Part shown: positions 51,738 through 60,803 of the stretch, piece by piece
How positions within the stretch are numbered: position 1 is the stretch's first letter
Layout of the letters: each line of letters begins with the position of its first letter
Assembly: GCA_030430575.1 (NCBI GenBank)
Contig: JAUIKF010000020.1
Coordinates: forward strand, 62,001-126,000
From: Bacteroidia bacterium
GTDB taxonomy: Bacteria > Bacteroidota > Bacteroidia > J057
Direction of reading: 5' to 3'
Length of the DNA stretch: 64,000 nucleotides
Position numbers and translations under genes: made by a program
Notes under the pieces: generated by a model
The model's database searches: none
What the model was told of the DNA's origin: nothing
Seen by the model: the letters and a program-made list of their open reading frames with translations, nothing else

Positions 51738-52304
51738 GTGAATATAGAAAAATTGATTGAATCGGAAATGCTTGGGCACCAGGCGGTTGTATCAAAGGTT
51801 ATTGCTGAAATGCAGCCCGCCATGTTAGTAGCCATACAGCTCGCCAGGCAGGCCCTGGCCAATGGCGGAAAACTCCTGCTTTTTGGCAATGGCGGAAGCG
51901 CTGCTGATGCCCAACATATCGCTACGGAACTAAGTGGACGCTTTCGCAAGGAACGCCCCGCTTTGGCGGCCCTCGCCCTGACAACGGACACGTCTGCCCT
52001 TACCGCCATTGGCAATGACTATGGCTTTGAAGCGGTCTTCAGCCGACAGGTAGAAGCCTTGGCAAAACCCGAAGATCTCCTGGTAGCGATCTCCACCAGC
52101 GGCAATAGCGCTAATGTCATTCAAGCCATCCATCGCGGCAAAGGCATCGGCTGTCAAGTAGTCGGATTCACAAGTGCATCCGGCGGTGCGATGCTATCGC
52201 TGTGTGATATCTGTCTAGCTGTGCCTGCCACAGACACGGCCCGCATCCAGGAGATGCATATCCTTTTGGGACATATTCTATGTGCTGGCGTGGAGGAGAC
52301 CTAA
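51738..52304 (+). CDS. gmhA: D-sedoheptulose-7-phosphate isomerase (SIS domain)
   Basis: A 188-residue SIS-domain protein, GmhA type, making D-glycero-manno-heptose 7-phosphate for surface polysaccharide. The phosphosugar site is FGNGGSAADAQH and ISTSGNSANV; the catalytic Glu and His lie in TELSGRF and EMHILLGH. It starts with GTG at 51738; no better start is found. The GTP/ADP-heptose genes (hddA, gmhB) are not in the window. The stop codon is one base away from the first GAGACCGCTCG unit of repeat array C. Confidence 0.88.
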   Translation: MNIEKLIESEMLGHQAVVSKVIAEMQPAMLVAIQLARQALANGGKLLLFGNGGSAADAQHIATELSGRFRKERPALAALALTTDTSALTAIGNDYGFEAVFSRQVEALAKPEDLLVAISTSGNSANVIQAIHRGKGIGCQVVGFTSASGGAMLSLCDICLAVPATDTARIQEMHILLGHILCAGVEET

Positions 52305-52575
52305 GGAGACCGCTCGGGCTTCGAAGACTCAGCCCTCGCTGCGAGAGGCGAGACCGTTCGCGCCTACGGCACTCACTGCGAGATCGCTCGCCTTTCAGGC
52401 TCGCTGCGAGACAAGAGACAAACATAACCTACCTTTAGTCTCGCAGTGAGGCGAGTCATCGAGCCGAGCGATCTCGCAGTGAGGCGAGTCATCGAGCCGA
52501 GCGATCTCGCAGTGAGGAACTCTGCGACGAACGGTCTCGGTTCTCGCAGCGAGCCCGCAAGGGCGAGCGGTCTCA
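52305..52575. repeat. Palindromic repeat array C between convergent gmhA and transaldolase genes
   Basis: The gap between the two stop codons is filled by GAGACCGCTCG/CGAGCGGTCTC and CTCGCAGTGAGGCGAG units, inverted about a central GAGAC...AGTCTC hairpin near 52410-52442. A 33-base unit (ending in CGAGCCGAGCGAT) is present as two exact tandem copies on the right. The transaldolase stop TGA is read as TGAGACCGCTC, as at array B. Confidence 0.88.
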
Positions 52576-53220
52576 CCCTTTGCTTTTCGCATGGTCCGCG
52601 AGGAACTTCGCGAGGCCGCTGTCCGTCAACGGATGCTTGATCATGCCTTCGATGACCTTGAAGGGAAGGGTTGCGACATCGGCGCCAGCTAGCATACAAG
52701 CCAGCAAATGCTGGTTGTGGCGGATGCTGGCGGCGAGGATTTCAGTGTCTAGGTCATAATTGTCAAACACCTGACGGATGTCTTCGATGAGCACCATGCC
52801 GTCTTGGCCGATATCGTCCAGACGGCCAATGAAGGGGCTGACATATTTGGCACCCGCTTTAGCGGCGATCAAGGCCTGGGCCACGTTAAAAATAAGGGTA
52901 CAATTGATCTTGACGCCCTCCGCAGCCAGCGTAGAGATCGCCTTTACGCCATCCTTGATCATCGGGATCTTGACCGTGATATTGTCATGTATTTTGACCA
53001 ATTCCCTACCTTCTCGGACGATTCCCTCATAATCTGTAGAGATAACCTCCGCGCTCACGTCTCCATCCACCATTTCACAGATTTTGAGGTAATGCCCATT
53101 CACATCTGAGATGCCTTCTTTGGCCATCAAGGATGGATTAGTCGTGACCCCGTCCAATATGCCCATATTATTGGCTTCGCTAATTTCGGTTAGGTTGGCC
53201 GTGTCAATAAAAAACTTCAT
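52573..53220 (-). CDS. Fructose-6-phosphate aldolase/small transaldolase (TalC type)
   Basis: A 215-residue (beta/alpha)8 barrel of the short transaldolase type. The start [13 protein letters not shown] and [12 protein letters not shown] are conserved; the Schiff-base lysine is in ITVKIPM (about residue 85), and [14 protein letters not shown] is the phosphate part. It transfers or cleaves a three-carbon unit in the pentose phosphate pathway. Its stop codon lies at the edge of repeat array C. Confidence 0.93.
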   Translation of the reverse strand: MKFFIDTANLTEISEANNMGILDGVTTNPSLMAKEGISDVNGHYLKICEMVDGDVSAEVISTDYEGIVREGRELVKIHDNITVKIPMIKDGVKAISTLAAEGVKINCTLIFNVAQALIAAKAGAKYVSPFIGRLDDIGQDGMVLIEDIRQVFDNYDLDTEILAASIRHNQHLLACMLAGADVATLPFKVIEGMIKHPLTDSGLAKFLADHAKSKG

Positions 53221-53359
53221 GTTAAATAGATTTTATTTCTTCTGTTGATTAGGAATAATAGCTTCTGTTTCTGGCGGCAAAGATAGCGGAGCAGACATCA
53301 AGCTACAAGCATCTAGGAGCAAGTTTGCAAATTGGCCCAAGTAGGGAGATATTTGGACA

Positions 53360-54337
53360 ATGATTCTACTTACTGGCGCTACAGGATTTCTGGGCAGACA
53401 CCTGGTGGACGAGTTTCTCGCCCAAGGACACGAACTGCGTTTGCTGGTTCGCAACGCATCCGATCGCACCTTGCCTTGGGGCAACCTCGTCGAGGTAGTC
53501 TCGGGAGACATATTAGATCCCCTTATCCTCGCACAAGCCATGGAAGGGGTAGAGACGGTCGTTCATGCAGCTGCCGTTGTCTCATTTGCCCGAAAAAAAC
53601 GCAACACGCTTAAGCAGGCCAATGTCACAGGAACAGCACGGGTGGTAGATGCTTGTCTAGCTACCGGGGTGAATAAATTACTCCATATCAGCTCTATATC
53701 TGCTACAGGACGCGCAGGAAAGGGCGAATGGGTAGATGAATCCACCAAATGGCAGGACAACGCCTCCCACGACTTGTACGGGCAGACCAAACGCGCTGCC
53801 GAGCTGGAAATCCATCGGGGAATCGCCGAAGGCCTTCATGCCGTCATGCTCAATCCCGGGGTCATTTTAGGCCCAGGGGACTGGACTACTGGGCCTCCTA
53901 AAATATTCCAGACAATCCATAAAGGCTTAGCCTTTTATAATGGAGCGATCACAGGATTTGTTGGGGTAAAAGATGTGGCAAAGGCCGCCTTGATGGTCCT
54001 AGAAAAGCCGATTTCGGCAGGAGAACGCTTTATCCTCGTGTCTGAGAACCTTGCCCAAAAAGAAATGCTCTCCATGATCGCCCATGCCATTGGCGCCGCT
54101 CCTCCTCGCTATAAGCTGCCACCTGCTTTAGCCCCTATTGTAGGGATTATAGCCGAAACTTGGTCAGAATTAAGGGGCAAAGAGGCCCTGATCACTCGGG
54201 GCCTGATGCGAGCCGCCAATAATGTAACCTATTTTAATGGGGAAAAAGCCACCAAAGACCTTGGCCTTTCCTATACCCCTATTCAGAAAGTGATTGAAGA
54301 AACAGCAGCTGTGTTTTTGGAAGAAATGATGAAATGA
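53360..54337 (+). CDS. NAD-dependent epimerase/dehydratase (extended SDR)
   Basis: A 325-residue SDR with TGATGFLGRHLVDEFL at the start, an ISSISATG strand, and the active-site YGQTKRAAE. The region after 170 (PGVILGPGDW) resembles dihydroflavonol-reductase-like members. The substrate is unknown. It is divergent from the transaldolase gene with 139 bases between; downstream is an inverted-repeat element and then the agmatinase gene. Confidence 0.88.
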   Translation: MILLTGATGFLGRHLVDEFLAQGHELRLLVRNASDRTLPWGNLVEVVSGDILDPLILAQAMEGVETVVHAAAVVSFARKKRNTLKQANVTGTARVVDACLATGVNKLLHISSISATGRAGKGEWVDESTKWQDNASHDLYGQTKRAAELEIHRGIAEGLHAVMLNPGVILGPGDWTTGPPKIFQTIHKGLAFYNGAITGFVGVKDVAKAALMVLEKPISAGERFILVSENLAQKEMLSMIAHAIGAAPPRYKLPPALAPIVGIIAETWSELRGKEALITRGLMRAANNVTYFNGEKATKDLGLSYTPIQKVIEETAAVFLEEMMK

Positions 54338-54356
54338 GTAGATGAGAAAATGATGT

Positions 54357-54510
54357 TATACTTTTGACTGGGTAAAATGTCGTGTTGATTAAACCATATA
54401 AGGAATATAAGACCATATAAGGAAATAGGCTATTTTGACCTTATATGCTCTTAAATGTCTTATATGGTTCCCAAAATGGCCATAAGTCTAAACAGACAAT
54501 CTATCAGGTC
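54357..54510. repeat. Palindromic 150-bp repeat element, copy 1 (upstream of agmatinase)
   Basis: The centre pairs AACCATATAAG with CTTATATGGTT, and the inside has further paired CATATAAG/CTTATATG and TTAAATG units. A second copy lies on the other side of the agmatinase gene at 55581; about two thirds of the bases are shared, in the same orientation. Confidence 0.8.
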
Positions 54511-54555
54511 TTTTCTCATTTATTCATCTTATCATTTAATCATTCCTCCTACCCC

Positions 54556-55572
54556 ATGATCCCTCCCGATTTCGACCCCAACGGTCTGGCCGCTGCCAAT
54601 GGGCAACTTTTTGGATTACCCTTTACCCCAGATCAAGCGAACTGTGTGGTCATCCCCGTGCCTTGGGAAGTGACAGTTTCCTACCGGGCAGGTACTGCTT
54701 ATGGTCCACAGGCTATCCTTGATGCTTCTGTCCAAGTAGACCTGTTTGATGCCAAATCACCCGAAGGTTGGAAACAGGGGATCGCCATGTTGGACATGGA
54801 CGAAGAGTTGCGAAAGCTGGGGGAGAAAAAGCGAGAAATTGCCCTGGAAGCCATCCAGGCTCAGGAAGAAGGCCAGTCTTTGGAAAAATATGAAGGGCTA
54901 TTGGATGAAGTGAATGAAGCATGTGGGAAGATGGTCGATTGGGTCCAAGAGACAGCCTCCGCATGGCTTGATAAGGGGAAATTGGTGGCAGTACTCGGGG
55001 GTGATCACAGCACGCCATTGGGGCTGCTTCATGCCTTAGCGGATCGCTATCCGTCTTTTGGCATCTTGCAAATCGATGCGCACTGCGACCTCCGAGAAGC
55101 CTTTGAAGGCTTCCAATACTCCCACGCATCCATCATGACCAATGCCCTGTTATTGCCCCAAGTCACTTCCCTGGTACAAGTTGGCATTCGGGATTATTGT
55201 GAGTCGGAACATACTTTTGCCCAGACTGATCCACGTATTCACCTACATAGTTTCAGGGAAATGGAACAGGAAAAGTATGAGGGGAAAAATTGGCAGCAAA
55301 TCGTTGATAACATCATCGAGCCACTGCCTGAATGGCTGTATGTCAGTTTTGACATTGATGGGCTGGATCCTGCCCTTTGTCCCCACACAGGAACGCCCGT
55401 TCCTGGAGGACTGCAATTCGAAGCGGCGCTTTACCTCATCGAGCGTGCACTGGCCAAAGGTCGCAAGCTCATCGGGTTTGACCTATGTGAAGTAGCGCCA
55501 GGAACTGACGAATGGGACGCCAATGTAGGCGCAAGGGTGCTGTATCGCCTCTTTTTATCTTCAATCATTTAA
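54556..55572 (+). CDS. speB: Agmatinase family ureohydrolase
   Basis: A 338-residue arginase/agmatinase-fold enzyme. Manganese ligands are visible in VLGGDHSTPLG, IDAHCDLREAF and SFDIDGLDPALCP. It releases urea from agmatine (giving putrescine) or from a related guanidino compound. There is an insert of about 70 residues, mostly acidic helix, between the N-terminal strand and GGDHS. The frame is open upstream, but that part is repeat DNA; the ATG at 54556 begins the protein. It is flanked by two copies of one repeat, and a deoxyhypusine-synthase-like gene follows, suggesting polyamine metabolism. Confidence 0.88.
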   Translation: MIPPDFDPNGLAAANGQLFGLPFTPDQANCVVIPVPWEVTVSYRAGTAYGPQAILDASVQVDLFDAKSPEGWKQGIAMLDMDEELRKLGEKKREIALEAIQAQEEGQSLEKYEGLLDEVNEACGKMVDWVQETASAWLDKGKLVAVLGGDHSTPLGLLHALADRYPSFGILQIDAHCDLREAFEGFQYSHASIMTNALLLPQVTSLVQVGIRDYCESEHTFAQTDPRIHLHSFREMEQEKYEGKNWQQIVDNIIEPLPEWLYVSFDIDGLDPALCPHTGTPVPGGLQFEAALYLIERALAKGRKLIGFDLCEVAPGTDEWDANVGARVLYRLFLSSII

Positions 55573-55580
55573 CCCATTAT

Positions 55581-55735
55581 ACTTTAGACTGGGTGAAATG
55601 TCCTGTGAATAAAACCATATAAGACATATAAGAACATTTAAGAAAACCGCTTTTTGACCTTATATGCCCTTAAATGCCTTATATGGTTCATAAAGCGACC
55701 AAAAGTCAAAACGGACTTTCTATCATGTCTAAAGT
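55581..55735. repeat. Palindromic 150-bp repeat element, copy 2 (downstream of agmatinase)
   Basis: The outermost arms ACTTTAGAC (55581-55589) and GTCTAAAGT (55727-55735) are exact complements, and AACCATATAAG pairs with CTTATATGGTT inside. The segment TTTTTGACCTTATATGCCC and GACTGGGTGAAATGTCC match copy 1 with few changes. It is non-coding. Confidence 0.85.
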
Positions 55736-55754
55736 TTAATCAATAATCTCTAAA

Positions 55755-56729
55755 ATGGATAAAGGACCTATTTCTCAATTTATTGAACACCATTTTTTAC
55801 ATTTTAATGCGGCCGTAATCGTGGATGCAGCCAAAGCCTATGAGCAATTGCTATCAGACGGGGGCAAAATGATGATCACCCTGGCAGGCGCCATGAGTAC
55901 AGCCGAGCTGGGCAAGAGCCTAGCTGAGATGATCCGCCAAGACAAAGTCCAGATCATCACCTGCACAGGCGCCAACTTGGAAGAGGATATTTTTAACCTA
56001 GTCGCCCACAATCACTATAAGCGGATTCCCAACTATCGTGACCTTACACCAGCCCAGGAGTGGGATTTATTACAAAATAAATACAACCGCGTCACGGACA
56101 CCTGTATCCCGGAAGAGGAAGCTATGCGGAAGATAGAAGGCCTCATTATTGAGCTATGGCAGCAGGCAGAACAAAATGGCGACCGCTTCTTTCCCCATGA
56201 ATATTGCTATCAACTCCTCCGTTCGGGCCTTTTAGAACCGCATTACGAGATAGATCCCAAGGATTCATGGCTGCTTGCAGCGGCAGAAAAAAACATCCCT
56301 ATCATCGTCCCTGGCTGGGAAGACTCCACCCTGGGAAATGTATTTGCTGCGCAATGCTATCTAGGCGCCCTGAAGCCCGAGACGATGAAGTCAGGGATAG
56401 AATACATGACCTATCTGATTCAATGGTATCAAGATCATGCGACCCCTCCAGGCGTGGGATTTTTTCAGATTGGCGGAGGCATAGCAGGGGATTTCCCCAT
56501 CTGTGTGGTACCACTCCTGCTTCAAGATTTGCAAATAGAAGATACCCCCTTTTGGAGCTATTTCTGCCAAATATCTGATTCGACGACGAGTTACGGTTCT
56601 TATTCTGGAGCTGTTCCCAATGAAAAGATTACCTGGGGAAAGTTAAGTGTAGATACCCCCAGCTTTATCATTGAGTCCGATGCGACCATTGTAGCACCGC
56701 TTATTTTTGCCTGGCTTCTGGGGCAATAG
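55755..56729 (+). CDS. Deoxyhypusine synthase-like protein, possible homospermidine synthase
   Basis: A 324-residue protein of the deoxyhypusine synthase family: GAMSTAELGKSLAEMI and CTGANLEEDIF bind NAD; GGGIAGDFPIC and the C-terminal YSGAVPNEKITWGKL carry the lysine (in WGK) that forms the enzyme imine. In eukaryotes and archaea the enzyme modifies eIF5A with spermidine. Bacteria have no eIF5A, so bacterial members are thought to make homospermidine or to act on another amine. It follows the agmatinase gene in the same direction after a palindromic element of about 150 bases, so the two may form one polyamine unit. Confidence 0.88.
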   Translation: MDKGPISQFIEHHFLHFNAAVIVDAAKAYEQLLSDGGKMMITLAGAMSTAELGKSLAEMIRQDKVQIITCTGANLEEDIFNLVAHNHYKRIPNYRDLTPAQEWDLLQNKYNRVTDTCIPEEEAMRKIEGLIIELWQQAEQNGDRFFPHEYCYQLLRSGLLEPHYEIDPKDSWLLAAAEKNIPIIVPGWEDSTLGNVFAAQCYLGALKPETMKSGIEYMTYLIQWYQDHATPPGVGFFQIGGGIAGDFPICVVPLLLQDLQIEDTPFWSYFCQISDSTTSYGSYSGAVPNEKITWGKLSVDTPSFIIESDATIVAPLIFAWLLGQ

Positions 56730-56997
56730 CACGTATGCAGTTTAGCAGTAAAAGAAGAAGCCATGGATTGCACAGATTAGCCTGAATTCTCATCTTTAAT
56801 AGGATAAATCTGTGAAATCAGGAATATTTAGGTGCGCTGAGAAGAAGGGAAATCCTGTAATTCTTGAAAAAATTGTTATTTTTTCTTCTACCTTCACAAT
56901 TTGTGTAGGCATAAATGGTATCTTGCAGGCCTAAACAAAATTACCTAAACACAGTAAACACCTCAAAAACTTATTTTATACTAATTTTAAACACATT

Positions 56998-57306
56998 ATG
57001 GCAAAAAAAATGTATGTCGGAAATCTTCCATTTTCAGCTACGGAAGATGAAGTAAGAGAACTTTTTGAACAATTTGGAACAGTAACTTCGGTAAATCTGG
57101 TTAACGATCGCGATACAGGCAGACCTAGAGGATTTGGTTTTGTAGAAATGGAAGATGGTGCAGATGAAGCTATCAATGAACTAAATGATGCAAGCTTTGG
57201 CGGAAGAAACCTGAAAGTAAACGAGGCAAGACCTCGTGAACCCAGAAGAGATAGTGGTTACCGTGGCGGTGGTGGCGGTGGCTATCGCGGCGGCGGCGGA
57301 TGGTAG
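56998..57306 (+). CDS. RNA-binding protein with one RRM and a glycine-rich tail
   Basis: A 102-residue protein. One RRM occupies residues 1-80, with RNP2 MYVGNLPF and RNP1 RGFGFVEM. The tail from 81 is RGG-like: YRGGGGGGYRGGGGW. Such small RRM proteins are common in cyanobacteria and Bacteroidota, and several are cold-induced. The 268-base upstream region holds a long leader and no other gene. The tail could bind RNA weakly or promote self-association. Confidence 0.95.
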   Translation: MAKKMYVGNLPFSATEDEVRELFEQFGTVTSVNLVNDRDTGRPRGFGFVEMEDGADEAINELNDASFGGRNLKVNEARPREPRRDSGYRGGGGGGYRGGGGW

Positions 57307-57495
57307 GGACTACGCCTATCCTCCTTTCAGCCTATGGATTGATTAGTTAACTAATTGACGGCTGACGATTTTTGTAACAAAGAGATAGCATGACTCATTG
57401 GTTTTAATTGTAGAGCTTTTTGGATAATGCTGTTTCTTTGTATTTTCTCCCCAATTCTGCTTTCTGTTGGCTTGGAAAGTTAATCCTATATCATT

Positions 57496-58887
57496 ATGCG
57501 AATACTGCTACTCTGCTGTTTCCTATTTTCAGCATTATCGGTCATTGCCCAACCTGACCAGCACCAGAACTGCGACGAGACCTATTATCATCCCAATCCA
57601 CGTCCCTCCCATCCCATCGGTCAAGGCCCCATCGTCTGGATAGACGAGGCCCATCACAATTTTCACACCATGGAAGGCCGTTACTGCGCCTTTACCGATG
57701 TATTGCAATCCGATGGCTATCAAGTATATGCCAATACACGCTCCTTCGAAGATGCCAACCTCTTCCAGTGTGACGTCCTCGTCATCTCCAATGCCTTAGA
57801 TGAAGGCACAGCCTATCGCGCACAATTTGCCAATAATTGGCAATTACCCAACCTCTCTGCCTTCACGACAGAGGAGATCCGCGCCTTGGAGCGCTGGGTA
57901 GCATATGGCGGCAGCCTTTTCCTCATCGCAGACCATATCCCTTTTCCAGGCTGTGCCTCAGAATTAGCCGCCGTATTTGGCTTCGACTTCTTCAATGGAT
58001 ACGCCGAGATCGATAATCGGAAAAATTGGCCTTCACAGTTTCGCAAGCGTGATGGCTCGTTGAAACGCCATCCGTTGACGGAAGGTATTGATTCAATAGC
58101 CACCTTCACAGGCCAAGGGTTTCGTTGCCCCTTAGGCGCAGAGCCTATATTAGTCTTTGGCAACAATCATGAGATCATCCTCCCTGAGCAATCAGGCCGC
58201 CCCTATAGTGCGACAGCCCCTCGTTTCAGTGCCAAGGGCCTTGCCCAAGGTGCCGTCATGAATTACGGCCTTGGCCGCATCGCTATCTTCGGCGAAGCCG
58301 CTATGTTCACCGCTCAGACCACTCCCAATAACCTCAAATTTGGACTTAACTCCCCAAAGGCACCTAATAATGAAAAATTCTTGCTCAATATTCTTCATTG
58401 GCTAGAAAATGAAGGGGGTCAAAAGATTCCTCAATGGCTGATGACCCGCATCGGTGACAATACCCAAAACATGGAGTTGTCCCTTATCAATGGCAACCTC
58501 AGAGCGCTTACCGCCAATTACGAAGCCAACGCGATGCTCATCTCCTCAGACCGCCGCAAATACAAGGGCCGCAGCAAAATCGAATCTTATTGGAAGCAAA
58601 CCGGCGCCCTCAGCGTCCGCATGGCGTCCATCCAGACGACCTACGACATCAACGAACTCAAACAGTGCCAACTCTGGCAGAAGATAAGCCCTGCCACCAT
58701 CCGCAACTGGTCGCCCCTACTCCGCCTCGACCCCAAGCGTCAAGGCGTCTACCAGATCGGCACCACCATGATCCGCACCAAAGGAAGCGATGGACATGAT
58801 ATCTACACCCAAGGCTACTTCGCCCGATTCTGGCAACAGCAGCCCGATGGCAGCTATCAGTTGTTGGTGGATTGTTATGGGAAATAG
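57496..58887 (+). CDS. Exported protein of unknown function, DUF4350/GATase1-like N-terminal part
   Basis: A 463-residue protein with signal peptide (cut after VIAQ, about 18). Residues 50-290 have Rossmann-like order: IVWIDEAHHNFHTMEG, DVLVISNALDEG, then GSLFLIADHIPF and GLGRIAIFGEAAMF. This resembles DUF4350 or GATase1-like folds seen in sugar-binding or membrane-linked proteins. No nucleophile elbow cysteine is apparent. Residues 310-463 form a second part that looks like an NTF2-type or lipocalin-like strand region (SYWKQTGALSV, YTQGYFARFWQQQPDGSYQL). Function unknown. It is monocistronic and followed by TTCTATG repeats. Confidence 0.6.
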   Translation: MRILLLCCFLFSALSVIAQPDQHQNCDETYYHPNPRPSHPIGQGPIVWIDEAHHNFHTMEGRYCAFTDVLQSDGYQVYANTRSFEDANLFQCDVLVISNALDEGTAYRAQFANNWQLPNLSAFTTEEIRALERWVAYGGSLFLIADHIPFPGCASELAAVFGFDFFNGYAEIDNRKNWPSQFRKRDGSLKRHPLTEGIDSIATFTGQGFRCPLGAEPILVFGNNHEIILPEQSGRPYSATAPRFSAKGLAQGAVMNYGLGRIAIFGEAAMFTAQTTPNNLKFGLNSPKAPNNEKFLLNILHWLENEGGQKIPQWLMTRIGDNTQNMELSLINGNLRALTANYEANAMLISSDRRKYKGRSKIESYWKQTGALSVRMASIQTTYDINELKQCQLWQKISPATIRNWSPLLRLDPKRQGVYQIGTTMIRTKGSDGHDIYTQGYFARFWQQQPDGSYQLLVDCYGK

Positions 58888-58896
58888 AAGAAGAAG

Positions 58897-58986
58897 TTCT
58901 ATGTTCTATGTTCTATGTTCTATGTTCTATGTTTTAGGTTCTAAGACAGAAAACAACTTAGAACATAGAACCTAAAACTTAGAACT
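58897..58986. repeat. TTCTATG heptamer array with a complementary partner
   Basis: Five exact TTCTATG units at 58897-58931, then TTTTAGG and TTCTAAG. Twenty bases on, the complement appears as ACTTAGA, ACATAGA, ACCTAAA, ACTTAGA in the same 7-base phase, so the whole can fold as a hairpin. It follows the stop of the gene at 57496. Confidence 0.9.
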
Positions 58987-59048
58987 CTCCTAAAATCCCA
59001 CTTTCTTGTTGGCAAATTGAAAGGCTTTCTCTAATTTTGTCTCCCCAC

Positions 59049-59134
59049 GCCGCAGTGGTGGAATTGGTAGACACGCGAGACTTAAAATCTCGTGGACCGA
59101 ATGGTCCGTGCTGGTTCGAGCCCGGCCTGCGGTA
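59049..59134 (+). tRNA. tRNA-Leu(UAA)
   Basis: An 86-base class II tRNA. The acceptor stem is GCCGCAG with CTGCGGT (one G-U pair), the anticodon loop is CTTAAAA giving anticodon UAA, the variable arm pairs GGACC-GAAT-GGTCC, and the T loop is TTCGAGC. The discriminator base is A; CCA is not encoded. Its 3' end is followed after 118 bases by the integrase gene, so it is probably the attachment site of the island. Confidence 0.95.
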
Positions 59135-59252
59135 CCTGGAACCCTTAAATCGCTTCATACGTACTGTATGGAGCGATTTTGCTTTTGATTTTGGTGCTGT
59201 AGACCCAAAATACGGCATTATAGACCCAAATCCAGACCCAACCCCTACCCTC

Positions 59253-60422
59253 ATGGCCTCCAAACCTCCCAAAAATCGGATCAAGAAAAATGCGAAAGGT
59301 TACCCTTATGTTCCTCCCAAATTATTCAAAGGGGCCAAGTGGTACATTGAATTTTGGGTATGGTCCTTCCCCAAAGGACACTTGGTGAAAAAAAAGTTAT
59401 ACACCATTGAAGGGAATACCGATGAAGAACGAGAAGGGGATGCCTGGAAAAAAGTCTTTAGCCTGGAGAGCCTTCTTGCTCAAGGGAATATGATCATGGC
59501 AGAAGAAAAGGACCATCGAAAAAAACGGGAAAAGGTCTACACTATCCTGGATGGTTTTCAGTATGCGCTTGCCATCAAAAAGGAAACCATTGAAAAGCGC
59601 ACGCTTGAAAGATATAGCAGTTTCTTCCACGTCTTTGAAAAGTATACCATGGCTACCGGGATAGGTGGGCGAATGCTTTCTACCCTTGGGACCCTGGATA
59701 TTGTGGAGTTCCTGGACTACCTAAAACAGGAACGCAAAGTCTCCAATGCCACGCGCAATAATTATCTGGAGATTGCTCATTCTATCTGTGCGACGCTTGT
59801 AGAGAGAGGAAAATTATCGAGCAACCCCGCCAAAGGCATCAAGAAACTGGAAAGCCACAGCGAAAAAAATGTCCCTTTCACCGACTCCCAGCAGACCAAG
59901 CTAGAGACCTGGCTCAAGCACAATGACCCCAAGCTCTACTACTACACCCGCTTTATCTATTATGGCTTTCTACGTCCCGTAGAAGTGCTCCGTCTGCAAG
60001 CCAAACATATTGACCTCAAGAACCGCCTGATCCTTGTCCGCTCGATGATGAGCAAGAACAAGAAGCAGATGCCGGTGATCCTCACCGACGCTTTCCTGGA
60101 ATCCATTCAAGGAATGGAAATCAAAAAAATAGCCTCAAGCCATTACCTCTTTTCCAAGAACCTGGAACCAGGTACAGAGATGTGGGTCCGCAACCGCGTC
60201 TCAGAGCGCCATCGTGACGCCATGAACAAAGCCGGTATCCTAGATAAGGATGTGACCATGTACTCCTGGAAGCATACGGGGAACTGCAATGCTTATCGGG
60301 CCGGAGCTGATATTAAGGCGCTTCAGCAGCAGAATCGGCATCATTCGCTGGAGATGACGGATATTTATCTCCGGTCGATGGGGCTGAGGCATCAGTGGCA
60401 GTTGAAGGAGGTGAGGTGGTAA
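59253..60422 (+). CDS. Tyrosine-type site-specific integrase of a genomic island
   Basis: A 389-residue tyrosine recombinase: SAM-like core-binding domain at about 140-230 and catalytic domain from about 250. The first arginine is in YGFLRPVEVLRL; the HxxR region is SWKHTGNCNAYRAG, then RHHSLEMTDIYLRS with the nucleophile tyrosine. The box is unusual: KHTGNCNAYR rather than HxLRH. The frame is open backward through the tRNA, but the ATG at 59253 (MASKPPKN) is the sensible start. The gene lies just behind tRNA-Leu, the usual position of an integrase at an attachment site. Confidence 0.9.
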   Translation: MASKPPKNRIKKNAKGYPYVPPKLFKGAKWYIEFWVWSFPKGHLVKKKLYTIEGNTDEEREGDAWKKVFSLESLLAQGNMIMAEEKDHRKKREKVYTILDGFQYALAIKKETIEKRTLERYSSFFHVFEKYTMATGIGGRMLSTLGTLDIVEFLDYLKQERKVSNATRNNYLEIAHSICATLVERGKLSSNPAKGIKKLESHSEKNVPFTDSQQTKLETWLKHNDPKLYYYTRFIYYGFLRPVEVLRLQAKHIDLKNRLILVRSMMSKNKKQMPVILTDAFLESIQGMEIKKIASSHYLFSKNLEPGTEMWVRNRVSERHRDAMNKAGILDKDVTMYSWKHTGNCNAYRAGADIKALQQQNRHHSLEMTDIYLRSMGLRHQWQLKEVRW

Positions 60423-60448
60423 GGATACTGGTCGAAATATGAAACCAT

Positions 60449-60661
60449 ATTTCCAAAGCCATGATCCGCGCAGGTATCGAGGACAAAGACGTCACCATGT
60501 ATTCCTGGAAGCATACCGGCAACTGTAATGCCTACCGCGCCGGTGCTGACATCAAGGCCCTGCAACAGCAGAATCGTCACCATTCCCTTGAGATGACGGA
60601 TGTCTACCTCAGGTCGATGGGCCTGCGGCAGCAGTGGAAGCTGCGGGATTTGGAGTGGTGA
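60449..60661 (+). pseudogene. Duplicated 3' fragment of the integrase gene
   Basis: The 66-residue frame from 60461 repeats the integrase C-terminus (KDVTMYSWKHTGNCNAYRAG to the end) with nine or so differences in 60 residues, mostly after DVYLRSMGLR. The DNA differs at many silent sites, so it is not a fresh copy. It lacks the rest of the recombinase and cannot work alone. It may be the tail of an earlier integrase left by a second insertion. Confidence 0.85.
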
Positions 60662-60803
60662 GGGGGGTAAGTATTCACTATTTTTGATAATGTCCTAACT
60701 TATTTGATTTCATTTATTCAAATCTGGGAATAATCAATATAGATTGCTACCTTTCAAGTCTATCCTAAAAATGAAGTCATAAAACCAAGCTAGCAAGCCA
60801 TCC

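Noticed and set aside
52446-52640. Short plus-strand frame over the end of the transaldolase gene
   Set aside because: It is a tandem repeat translation overlapping a conserved gene on the other strand.
59037-59252. N-terminal extension of the integrase through the tRNA gene
   Set aside because: The frame is open by chance; the tRNA is complete and an ATG at 59253 begins the recognisable protein.
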